NCBI GenBank assembly: GCA_026225945.1 | Contig: JAMJFZ010001799.1 | Coordinates: 62,001 to 126,000 of the forward strand | Direction of reading: 5' to 3' | Length of the DNA: 64,000 bases | Origin: Cricetomys ansorgei | Taxonomy: Eukaryota; Chordata; Mammalia; Rodentia; Nesomyidae | Part shown: in pieces, positions 10,579 through 19,799 of the stretch | Layout of the letters: the number at the start of each line of letters is the position of its first letter | How positions within the stretch are numbered: the first letter of the stretch is position 1 | The notes under the pieces: model-generated | What the model saw: the letters and a program-made list of their open reading frames with translations, nothing else | What the model was told of the DNA's origin: nothing | Database searches by the model: none | Made by a program: the position numbers and the translations under genes

Positions 10579-10690
10579 AAGTTGGTGATATGGCAAAGCA
10601 GTACCTGGAAAAAGGTCTTTTGGTACCAGATCATATGATCACACGCCTAATGATGACAGAACTGGAACACCCAGCACTGGCAACTGGATG
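10579..10690 (+). pseudogene. Adenylate kinase 4-like exon relic
   Basis: Translation from 10575 gives TEVGDMAKQYLEKGLLVPDH followed by MITRLMMTELE, a near-identical match to the AMP-binding (NMP) region of AK4, the mitochondrial-matrix adenylate kinase paralogue, and clearly closer to AK4 than AK3. A pyrimidine tract and acceptor ('tctttttctctttaacag', 10561-10578) precede it. Eight bases are missing after ELE, which shifts the frame to a stop, although 'cagcactgg' (QHW) and 'ctggatg' (LDG) are still visible. The match ends at 10690, where the next bases are atgagt, one change from a gtgagt donor. AK4 coding continues as FPRT..., which is absent. This looks like one exon copied with intron edges, not a processed copy. 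It could instead be an old exon of a local gene. Confidence 0.8.
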
Positions 10691-11020
10691 ATGAGTGGGT
10701 GACGGGTAGGCTGGACTTGGCATCCTTGATTGCTCTCATAACTTTTTACTTTATTAGCTTTTGACAACATGGAAACCTGGTGTGATGAAGCCTCTTAATT
10801 GTTTTGCTTGTTGGATATTACTGTGAAAGCTTTGACTTGAAGCCCACAGAGTGGCTGCTATTTCCTTGTTCATTTTCGTGATGAAACCGCACGGGTGTAC
10901 TATTTTAAATTAGAGGCTTTTTCATTCACTGGAGTTGTGCAAATCCCAACTATTAGTTTCTTAGTTTTCACTTGACAGATTAATAGATAGCGTGTCTAAA
11001 AATCCTATATTGACGTGATA

Positions 11021-11128
11021 TATATATCTATTTATATCTATATATATATATTATATATATGTATATTTATATATATAATATATATATAATATATTTAGAT
11101 ATATATATATATGTATATATTATAAAAA
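11021..11128 (+). repeat. (TA)n low-complexity tract
   Basis: About 100 bases of TATA-rich sequence with TTTATA and ATATAT units. Confidence 0.95.
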
Positions 11129-11129
11129 T

Positions 11130-11226
11130 GGAGCCTTAGCTGAATATGGGGACATGCCGCTTGGCTTGCATTTGGGAGGCCAAGGCAGTTGTAAGCCAGC
11201 CTGGGCTGTATAGTGAGTTCCTGGCC
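11130..11226 (+). repeat. B1-like fragment
   Basis: 'catttgggaggccaaggcag' and 'agccagcctgggctgtatag' show a B1 head and middle without a clean tail. Confidence 0.65.
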
Positions 11227-11377
11227 ACTTGGTCACAGGTGGCTGCCTTTGAGGTGCAGTGTAGTACTGTGATTACTTATGATCCAGCCATTCCGTTCTG
11301 AATTTCAGCCTGGATGTGTCTTCAAAGATGTTTGTTTGAAACTCCTTTTGACAAATAGTTTAAGACATTCCTTTCTC

Positions 11378-11466
11378 TCCCCCTGCCCCTTTCTCCTTCC
11401 TCCTCCCTCTTCCCTTTCTTTCTTTCCATTCTTCCTTCCTTCCTTCCTTCTTCCTCTCCCCCCACC
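11378..11466 (+). repeat. Pyrimidine-rich (CTTC)n tract
   Basis: CT-only stretch with TTCC/CTTC units. Confidence 0.9.
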
Positions 11467-11474
11467 CTATCCAT

Positions 11475-11935
11475 AGGCCCTCAGGCCTAGCTTCCCTCCC
11501 ACAGCAGGTGGCTAGGCTTTTTAGCTTAGCCCCTGGTAGCTCCCAAGAAGGTAGCTCCCAGGGCAGTGTGTGAGGTTGACATGTCCTGGCGGGTCCCAGA
11601 TTAGGGGATTGCAAAGAATTCTGGAAGAGTGTTGTCAGTGGAACATCTCTTGTGTTTAATGCAAAGGTTGTGACATTTATGGGGTACAGGCAGGGGAGGG
11701 TCATTTTGGTACCCAGGGATAGAGGTCATTGGTTAAGACAAGGTTACTGGGATAGGCATATTCCCGGGGACAGGGACTTAGGTAAGCAATTCTGCCAATT
11801 GCAGCCTATCTTTTGAGAGTGGACAGAGTTTTACTGTGGCTTGTGGTCTGTCAGTCCAGAGGGGAGGGGCCAGGGATCCCGCCAGTCCTTATGCCAGGGC
11901 TTGTGGTCTAAGCTCCCTCTAGACCCAACCATGAG
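11475..11935 (-). repeat. Possible ERV1-like LTR
   Basis: On the minus strand there is a CCATAAATG-type TATA region near 11680, an ATTAAA signal near 11657, and a downstream part with 'gggacccgccagg' typical of U5 sequence. Ends and target duplication are not clear, so this remains a structural guess. Confidence 0.35.
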
Positions 11936-11968
11936 AGCTTTCCATGAGGGCACTACACTGTCTATATG

Positions 11969-12001
11969 ATCTGATATCTATCTATCTATCTATCTATCTA
12001 T
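11969..12001 (+). repeat. (TATC)n microsatellite
   Basis: Uninterrupted TATC units next to the tail side of the following inverted B1. Confidence 0.93.
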
Positions 12002-12163
12002 TTTGGTTTTTCCAGACAGGGCTTCTCTGTTTACCTCTGGCTGTCCTGGAACTCACTCTGTAGACTAGGCTGGCTTCAAACTCAACAGAAATCTGCCTGC
12101 TTCTGCCTCCTGAATGGGGATTAATACTGCTGGTATTAAAGGTGTGCACCACCACTGCCCAGC
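12002..12163 (-). repeat. B1 SINE
   Basis: 'ttggtttttccagacagggc', 'ggctgtcctggaactcactc', 'ttaaaggtgtgcaccaccac'. A small duplication lengthens it near 12115-12140. Confidence 0.9.
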
Positions 12164-12355
12164 TAAGACATTCCTTTTTTAAAGATGCTCATCTCAGGAA
12201 AAAAAATAAGCTGTGTAAAGAAAGAAATGCTAAAATAAACAAACAAAACTACAAACACTGTAAGAGAAAGCACATTTTATGGTTCTCTAAGGACACAGAG
12301 AGGAAATTGTACTGATGAAAGGGCTGGGTTAATTATTTTGGAAAAGGTTAGTGGG

Positions 12356-12560
12356 CCTCTGATGAGATAGCTCAGTGGTTAAGATCATTTGCTGCTCTCG
12401 CAGAGGACCTGGGTTTGGTTCCCAGACACATGACAGCTCGCTTGAATCTGTAACTCCAATCCTAGAGGATCCAGTGCCTTCTGGCCTCCCCAGCCACCAG
12501 GCATGTACATGGCATACATGCAAACATGCAAAGCAAACATTCACATACATAAAATACAAG
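12356..12560 (+). repeat. B2-type SINE
   Basis: 'gatgagatagctcagtggtt', 'gggtttggttcccagacaca', tail 'catacataaaatacaag'. Confidence 0.88.
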
Positions 12561-12569
12561 TGAGAAGAT

Positions 12570-13250
12570 GGATGTCCCTAGGTGGAAAAATGTGGGTTAC
12601 AGACATGGGTTTGAGGGGGAGGGTGGGTACAGAGTAAGTGGGGCAACTCAGCCTAGCGTTTTCTGAGCTTGCAAGAAAAAAAGCAAAGGAAGTCCTTTTC
12701 ATTTTGTGCATGTCAGTCAAATTTTATGCTACTGTGATCAAATAACCAAGAAAAGCATCTTAATGGAGGAAAATTTAAAACACTTATATTAATTATATAT
12801 GACTTTCATTATGAATTTTTGTACCTAAATATGTGTTTTGATCATGTTTACTCTTTATCTGTTGTAACACTCCAACTGATCTTCCCATTTCCCAACTAGT
12901 CCCCTTTTTATTTTTCTGTTTTTTCTCTTTTTTTTTTTTTTTTAATGTGTGCCCCAGTGAGTTTAATTAAGGAACCTGGGTAAGAGCTTATTTATAGGAG
13001 AATGGACAACTTATCATTGGCTGTACCACTGAAGAAAATGTCTCTCCCTTTTGGAGCAGTCCCACTAAACTTCCTATAAGTCCTCAGGTAATGGCAGAGC
13101 TGTGTGAACCTCTCCGGGACAGAACCCTGGTGGGCCCGGTCTCAGGCGGGCCTAAGTGCAAGTAATCACACTGCCAAGAGTGCCTAAGTGCAAAGGCCAT
13201 GCCATGCCTAGAAAACTTCACAACACATCTTCTTCTGGCTCTTATGCGTC
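12570..13250. other. Spacer, no gene seen
   Basis: Holds AT-rich sequence, a 17-T run around 12929-12945 and no exon-like open frame with splice signals. Confidence 0.5.
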
Positions 13251-13255
13251 TCACC

Positions 13256-13628
13256 CTGTTTTAGTTAGGGGTTCCGTTGCTGTGATGAAACACCATAACG
13301 AAAAAACAATTTATCGAGGAAAGGGTTTACTTGCTTATACTTGCACATCACAGTTCATCATAGAAGGAACTCAGGGTAAGAACTGGAGACAGGAGCTGAT
13401 GCAGATGACATGGATTTACTTGCTTACATTTTGCATGCTCTGCCTGTTTTCTTGTAGCACCCAGGACCATCACCTTGTGGGTGGCACCACTCACTGTGGG
13501 TTAGGCCCTCTCACATCAGACTTGCCTACAGCCTGAATTTTTATGGAAGCAGTTTTTCTCAATCGAGGTTCCTCTCATTCAGGTGAGAACTCTAGCTTTT
13601 GTCAAGGTGGCATGGTTGTAGCCGGCAC
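13256..13628 (-). repeat. MaLR/ERVL-type LTR
   Basis: 'ttttagttaggggttccg', 'gctgtgatgaaacaccataa', 'ggaaagggtttacttg', 'cccaggaccatcaccttgt', 'gggtggcaccactcactg' and the far end 'gtcaaggtggcatgg'. This is the longer variant also present at 31466 and, as a fragment, at 19288. Confidence 0.7.
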
Positions 13629-14294
13629 ACACACACACTCTTCTGTGGTGTTTTTGAGCCCTGGTGGTGTGGTTATGGGTGTGGGTGGTTGGTAATGGAG
13701 ATGTCCTGTTAGGGATGGATACCTAATAGTCACTTATTCTTAGCACTTTGAGCAGTTAACAGCTTTTAGTTTAACTGTTACCCATAGCAAATAGAAGCGT
13801 CTTTAATGAAACCTGATGGCAGCAATTATCTGTGGTCAAAAACATAAAAATTTAGATGTCAGTTTGACAGGCACGTCATGCCCACTTAGCAAAACAGCAG
13901 CAATTCCTTCCCCACTAGGCCTTGAACAAGTTTGCAGTACCAGATGTGAATTTCTTCCTGTAGATTATGACGAGGCAGCAAGAGCAGTTGGTGGTTACCC
14001 GTGACAGCCGTGCCACTATTGCATCAGTCTCCTGCCTGGCGAGTCACAGGCTCCCCCAGCAGCGCTGTGACAGTGGTGTGCCACTGTACCCACACCCCAA
14101 ATATTTTTTGTGTATTTGGGATGAGCTCTAGCTTTGTGATACCTGTCAATAATTCCTTTAAATAAAGTTTTTTTTAATCATAAAGCCTTATGCCTTGAAA
14201 AATAAAATTTGTGTGTACTTTTAGGGATCGTATCTCTATTATTAAATTCCTTTCAAAGGTGACTAATGGGAATTGAGGCAGGACTGCTCCTCTT

Positions 14295-14450
14295 GAATCT
14301 TAACTCTTTCTCCTCCCTGGCTGTGTGTAACCTTGAGCAGGTCACCTAACCTTTTTGTGGATTTGATTCATTGTGGAAGATGCATTAGGAGGAAAGAGTG
14401 CATTGAGGATGAAATGAGCGATGGGGTATAAGATGCTTAGGAGAGTAACA
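14295..14450 (-). repeat. MIR SINE fragment
   Basis: 'ctgtgtgtaaccttgagcag' and 'gtcacctaaccttttt' match the MIR core complement, an old pan-mammalian SINE. Confidence 0.5.
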
Positions 14451-15000
14451 TTTAAGTGAGTGCCACGAGGTTTTGTTGTATTTGTCATGGCTGGTGCACA
14501 GGGCCTGAATTTTCGGTAGGTTACTACATGAAGTGTGAAGTTCAAAAATAGCTTTAAAAATGTAGCCTCGCAGAGTTTGCAAAGTCAGTCAGTTATAATG
14601 GACTGTTAGGTCTCTTTTCATGCTTGCTTTTGTCTTTAACTGTTCTCTTGGAGCATAGCTAGTTCTTTTATATTACAGGTCTGTTTTTAGTGAAGTGTGT
14701 CAGTCTCCCAACTGATTTAGTTTTCATCTTTCTTCCTGACAAACCATCTGGTCATTTTCGGTTTTGGTTTTTCTTCAAAGCTGGAGAATCTGTCCGTTCA
14801 GGTACAGTGGGGGTGTAAGGACTGCCTGGTCCCCCTGTTCTGCTTTGGACCCGTATGTTTCCGGGTACAAGCTCCTGCTTAGCAGCGTCGTGTGTGCTAG
14901 CTGACTGTGCTGAAGGTGACTGAATGTGTAGAGGCCTGTCTAGAAGGAATTCTGGAAAATTCTAAAGTAGGCATACAGACCATTTGCTGGCAATCATTAA

Positions 15001-15122
15001 TTAGACAGGGTCCTATGTAGCCTTGCCTGGCCTGGGGCTCTCTAGAAGAGGCTGACCTCTAACTCACAGAGACCCTTCCTCCTCTGCCTCGAGTGCTGGG
15101 ATTAAAGGTCACACCACACACA
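15001..15122 (-). repeat. B1-type SINE
   Basis: 'agacagggtcctatgtagc', 'ctctgcctcgagtgctggga' and 'ttaaaggtcacaccac'. Confidence 0.78.
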
Positions 15123-15956
15123 GCATTATGTTTCTCAGGAGAACAGAAACCTTTGTATGGTAGGAAAAACACTACTGTTGGCTGCATGTGGTGGCACATT
15201 TGGCGAGATGGTCAGTTCTTTGCCAGCCTTGAGTATTCTTTCCCCTCCCTCCTATGTTTTTGATGAAGTCTCATGTAGCTTAGGCTTGCCTTGAACTCAC
15301 AACACAACTAAGGGTGCCTGGACTCCAGTTCCAGTAACCCTGCACTCAGCTGACATCCGCCTGAGGTGTCGCTGGCCTGTGCAGTGTACAGAGTGCAAGG
15401 CTTCATTGAGATCACAACCTGGTTCCTTACACACTTGAATTTGAATTCAGAAACTTTTTCTGTTGCCGTATTTTTTGCAGTCCCACAATCGGTTGCATAT
15501 GGGTCGAGACTCACATTTTAAGAAGCTGGAATTATATCAACGGGCTGTGTTTCATCATGAACCGTACAAACTCACTGGTTCTTTCTTTATAAAGGGAATT
15601 CTATTTTTATGTCTTCATTTTTCTGCCCAGAAGTCAGGCTGTTTGAATGTACAGCCTCACTGTGGTGCTTCTTTTCCTGGAGAGTGGTCTCAGACCTGAG
15701 ACACCCGAGCGTGACTGCCCACCCTCGGCCTTGTGAGGAGGTCCATGTGCACAGAGACTAGACTAGGGGTCCTGCGACTGAGGGTTTTACCCCGCTTTAG
15801 CAGAGTGGTTTTTAGCAGATTAGACTGGCTCGCGGAGCTTGAACTTTATCTTTTCTGTGTTTTCTTTGTAAGGCTGACACTGAATAGTGCTGCTCCCTCA
15901 CTGGGCAGCAGGCGTCTCCTGGGAACCAACAATACGTTCTGTTTCATATCTTTCAG

Positions 15957-16032
15957 CAAATGCCAGAGCAGTCTTCTCTGTTGCCCTTGTGAAGCTGTAT
16001 GATTCTGGTGGGGAAATGGATCTATTTAGAAG
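15957..16032 (+). other. Candidate 76-nt coding exon, unknown gene
   Basis: The segment lies between a good acceptor ('gtttcatatctttcag', ending 15956) and a good donor (AAG|gtgagagg at 16032/16033). Of three frames only one is open through the whole exon, and it reads NARAVFSVALVKLYDSGGEM then DLFRR, a normal-looking amphipathic helical stretch. The other frames contain stops. It is outside all repeats I recognise. I do not recognise the protein and cannot link it to neighbouring exons. It may belong to a gene on the plus strand, be the relic of one, or be chance. Confidence 0.4.
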
Positions 16033-16199
16033 GTGAGAGGAGAGGCTGTTGGCAAGATAGAGAGCAGCCCCACTTTGAGAATGCATGAGCGCTCACATGT
16101 ATGTGTAAGGGCTATTTCTAAATAGAGATGTAGCCGATGCTGCACTTGACCGGTGACAGTGAAGGAGGAAGGAAGAAAATAAATGTGTTAAGCAGGATT

Positions 16200-16390
16200 A
16201 TGGCTGGTGAGACGGCGCCATTGGTGAGAGTGCTTGTCACTCAATGCATGGCCTTAGTGTGATCCCTGGAACCCACAACGGGCAGAGAGAGCTGCTTCTC
16301 AGAAGTTGCTCTTCTGACCTATGATGTGTGCTATAGCATATAAGAACATTGCTCACATGCACACAGTGAACGCGCAGAACATACTTGAGC
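16200..16390 (+). repeat. B2-type SINE, diverged
   Basis: 'ggctggtgagacggcgcc', 'gatccctggaacccacaac' and 'cacatgcacacagtgaacg'. Confidence 0.7.
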
Positions 16391-16576
16391 TCTCTGACAC
16401 AGCAGGGCTGGAAGATGTCCACCTGCCAGTCATGGTTAGATGATGTGGCATCCATGTTCAGTAGGTAAGTGCAGTTGGCATTGTGAAGAGCAGTGGTGTA
16501 AGTATTACAATTCTGGAGCCCCACCACAGTACCTAATGAAAAGAATTGGAGCAGGAGAACTTGAATGAATATTGGG

Positions 16577-16712
16577 AAGCCAAGGATGATGACGCACATT
16601 TTATTTTCCAGCACTCAGGGCAGAGGCAGGCAGATAGAGCTCTTTTGAGTTTATGAACATACATAGCGAGTTCTAGGCCACCCAGGGCTACATACAGAGA
16701 CCATACTTTTAA
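16577..16712 (+). repeat. B1-type SINE
   Basis: 'agcactcagggcagaggca', 'tagcgagttctaggccaccc', then an A/G-rich tail with GAAAGGAA units to 16755. Confidence 0.8.
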
Positions 16713-16899
16713 AAAAGAAAGGAAGGACAGAAGAAAGAAAGGAAGAAAAGTTTGGCTCACCACCCTCTCCATCCCCTCCCCTGTATATTTTCCCCCTGTT
16801 GGGGCATTTTTTCCTTTTCTGTACTTCACACATAGAACTTGATATAGATGTCTTCTTGTGTGCTTGGTTTTCCTGAGGGATCAGTGCTGTTACTCAGTA

Positions 16900-17155
16900 G
16901 CATCTTGAGAACGATGCAGTCGGCATGGCGTGGTAGCAGGGACAGGAAGCTGGCTGATCACATTTCCTGTGCAGAGAAGACAGAGAGGGAAGGACCAGAA
17001 GGCCATAAATTTCAAAGCCTGTCCCTAGTGGCATCCTCCCTTAGCAAGAGTCCGTCTCTTACATGTTTCACGACCTCCCCAAAATGCCAGTCGGGAACCA
17101 AGCGTTCAAATACATGAACCTTTGGGGGACCTTCATGCAAACCACAGTGATGGAT
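16900..17155 (-). repeat. MaLR-type LTR fragment
   Basis: 'cagggacaggaagctggctg', 'ccttagcaagag', 'ccaagcgttcaaatacatga' and 'gggaccttcatgcaaacca' follow the same order as the 44.5-kb copy. Confidence 0.65.
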
Positions 17156-17309
17156 ATTGCTTGTTGCCTTTGGTTGGTTTCCATGGTTATTTTTGTAGCC
17201 AGGTAGCCATGATACTATTGCCAGGATGGACACGTCTTTTAGTTGGTGTATTAAAATTGATCGGATTATTTTTGCCAAGTCCTATGTGATTTTATTTTAT
17301 AAATTTTAA

Positions 17310-17510
17310 ATTTATTTTTAAAATTTATATGTATGTCTAAGTCTGTGTCTCTACACATGCCTGAGGAGGCCAGCAAAGGGCTTTGGATCTGTGGGAGCTG
17401 GAGTTACTGGTGATTTCGCGCCATCTAACGTGGGTAATGAGAACTGAACTCTGGTCTTGGGGGAAGGACACTAAGTGCTCCTAACTGTGGAACCATCTCT
17501 TTGGTACCCT
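17310..17510 (-). repeat. B3-type SINE
   Basis: 'ctgaggaggccagcaaaggg', 'gagctggagttactgg' and 'ctaactgtggaaccatctct'; the AT-rich tail lies at 17290-17320. Confidence 0.82.
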
Positions 17511-17689
17511 CGATTCTACTTTACTTTTTGACGAGGTCGTTATGTATCTTGATATTCTCAATAGATATAATTTAATTTCCATTTAAATGGTGTGCTGAGG
17601 GAAAGCATAGGGCTTCACTAGGGGTGAGAGTCTAGGTTCAGTGAGATCAGCTAATAGTTTTCTAAATAGCAGTAATTTAGTGGGGACAT

Positions 17690-17885
17690 GAAGAGACATT
17701 TTGGTGACCCCTGACTTGGGACTCCTGTATCCTAGGATGGTTTCCAATTTCCAATAGAGTCCAGCCTTGACTCCCAATCCTGCTTCTACCTCATGAGTGC
17801 TGGGATTATGGGCATACTCCACTACAGCCAGTTCCTGTGATGCTGGGGAACTGCTCTACCACTTAACCACATGCTCTCCCCCCAA
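17690..17885 (-). repeat. B4 SINE
   Basis: B1-like half ('tcatgagtgctgggattatg') joined to an ID-like half ('ctggggaactgctctaccac'). Confidence 0.75.
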
Positions 17886-18309
17886 CACTGGTTAAGTTGC
17901 CCAGGCTGGCCTCCTTGGCCCTGCCTTAGCCAGCCTTCCGAGTAGCTGATGCGGGTCTGTGTGCTTAACAATTCTTAAAATTCAGGTATGCTCACATTCA
18001 GATGAGGATCTCTGCATTTCTGTGTCCTACCATACACTTCCTGACACACATGGCTACTTCTTTAGGAGCCCACAAAGCAAGAACAGGATGAAACCGTGAT
18101 ACTCCACATTTAGCTGTTAGGAGAGCCCACATTCCTCATTTACACAACTGGTGTCTTTAGAACTATGAGTTAAATGGACCATCAAGGAAACATTATTCAC
18201 TTTCTCTGAGGCTACTTTGCTTGCTAAGTAATAAGATCTTGTGCACAAAGCACCCATGCTAAGGAAACCTGAATGGAGTTGAACAGCTGGACTGAGAGAG
18301 ATCTGAATT

Positions 18310-18425
18310 ATCAGTCGGTGACTTGCCAGCTTTGCTATCTTGAGCAAGCCAAGCTACTCTTTTTCCTCATTCATAAGATGGGCTACTTTTGGTATAAGTT
18401 TTATAAATATTGGTTACAAGCATGG
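18310..18425 (-). repeat. MIR-like fragment
   Basis: 'tatcttgagcaagcc' and 'cctcattcataagatgggct' match the inverted MIR core. Confidence 0.45.
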
Positions 18426-18529
18426 ACTTCTTAAGGGGTTTTGGACATACATGGCTAAATCATAGGCATGCTATTTTTATTAATATTAGTATTATTTGTA
18501 CTATGCTGTTTTGTTTTGTTTTTCCTCTT

Positions 18530-18656
18530 GGAGTTTTTGAGACAGTTTCATGTAGCTCAGGCTGGCTTCTGATTCCCTAATGTAGCCAAGGATGACTTTA
18601 AACTCCTGATCTTCCTGCTCCCTCTGAGCAGGACTGTGCCACCATGTCTGGTTCAT
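18530..18656 (-). repeat. B1-type SINE
   Basis: 'tttttgagacagtttcatgt', 'agctcaggctggcttctg' and 'gactgtgccaccatgtctgg', with a partial duplication in the middle as in early B1 (PB1D-like) or B4 copies. Confidence 0.75.
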
Positions 18657-19111
18657 TTTTATGTCAAAATCACACGACATTATATTTATTTGCATATTTG
18701 GTTTTTCAGCTCACGGCCCTCCAGTATAGGCAGACACTGTGTCAGTGTTCATAGCTGGATGTCAGCATTTACAGTAGTGCTTTACATGCTAAAGGCTTCT
18801 GAGCATTGTGTCCAGTTTCAGAAAGTCTTCACCTGCCACCAGTGGCTGAACCCTTGGGATGCTTGACTAGCTGTTTTCCTCAGTGTAGAAATGAGTGAGC
18901 CTGTGGTGAAGTCATTTGTCCCTTTGCCTTGAGATACAGCAGGACCAGTTTTCCCCCAACTTGTCTGTGCACAGAGAACAAAGAGGATTTTTAAACAGAG
19001 GAGCTTTTACACACAGGCTTGCAGATGGTTGCTCCTGCTTCCACACAAGGGGCATCTTCCCTTATGGGAAAGAGGTACAATATTAGAATAACTGGTTTAA
19101 GAACAAGGATT

Positions 19112-19270
19112 TGGGGTTGGATAAGTGGTAAAGAGCCGAGAACTTGGATTCAGTATCCTGCACCACATGACAGCTTACACCCATGTGTAACTCTGCAGGC
19201 ACTAGCCGTGCATGTGATGCATGTATATACGTGCCGGCCAAACGCTCGTGCATATAAATACAATGTAAGC
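19112..19270 (+). repeat. B2-type SINE
   Basis: 'tttggggttggataagtgg' head and a tail 'catataaatacaatg'; box B is degraded. Confidence 0.7.
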
Positions 19271-19287
19271 TTGGGAACAAGCCGGTA

Positions 19288-19410
19288 AGCAGCATTCTGT
19301 GGTTCCTACCTCTGTCCCACCCTGACTTCTCTCAATTATGGACTCTTGGGAACATGTAAGCCAAATAAACCCTTTCTGTCTTAAGTTGTTTGCAGAAATG
19401 AGCCAGAACA
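19288..19410 (+). repeat. ERVL/MaLR LTR fragment
   Basis: 'gttcctacctctgtcccacc' and 'gtaagccaaataaacccttt' carry a poly(A) signal (AATAAA, 19364-19369) typical of the R region of this rodent LTR group. Confidence 0.6.
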
Positions 19411-19509
19411 CTCCTATGTGTCTAGGGACTATAGGTTTGTACCACCCTGTCTAGCTCATTTTTTTTTTCCTGGAATATTTTGTCTGTCAGTTCATCACTA
19501 AGTCATTTT

Positions 19510-19610
19510 CTACTAACTTGTAAGCTCTTAAGGGCAGGCTCTCTATTTTGCATCTTTCATATCCTAATTCTCCACGATCTAGAGCATCTCCATGCATCCC
19601 AGAACACTTG
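19510..19610 (+). repeat. L2 LINE 3'-end fragment
   Basis: 'taagctcttaagggcaggct' is the usual start of an L2 3' untranslated remnant; the rest is diverged. Confidence 0.45.
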
Positions 19611-19799
19611 CAGTGAGCAAGGGGTGAAGGGTTCTGGAGTACGGGGTTAGAGCCCACAGCTCTTACTCACTTACCAAGCACAACACTTAACTCTTCTGTC
19701 CGCTAATCAGGCTGGAATGAAGTGGGTTCTGGAGGTTACCTAGTAGACACATAGAGGGCAGAGAATTGGGCCACATGAAACAGGGTTCACTGTGGTTTC

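Noticed and set aside
11021..11128. TATA-rich tract as a core promoter
   Set aside because: It is a simple TA microsatellite with no CpG island, initiator or downstream exon.
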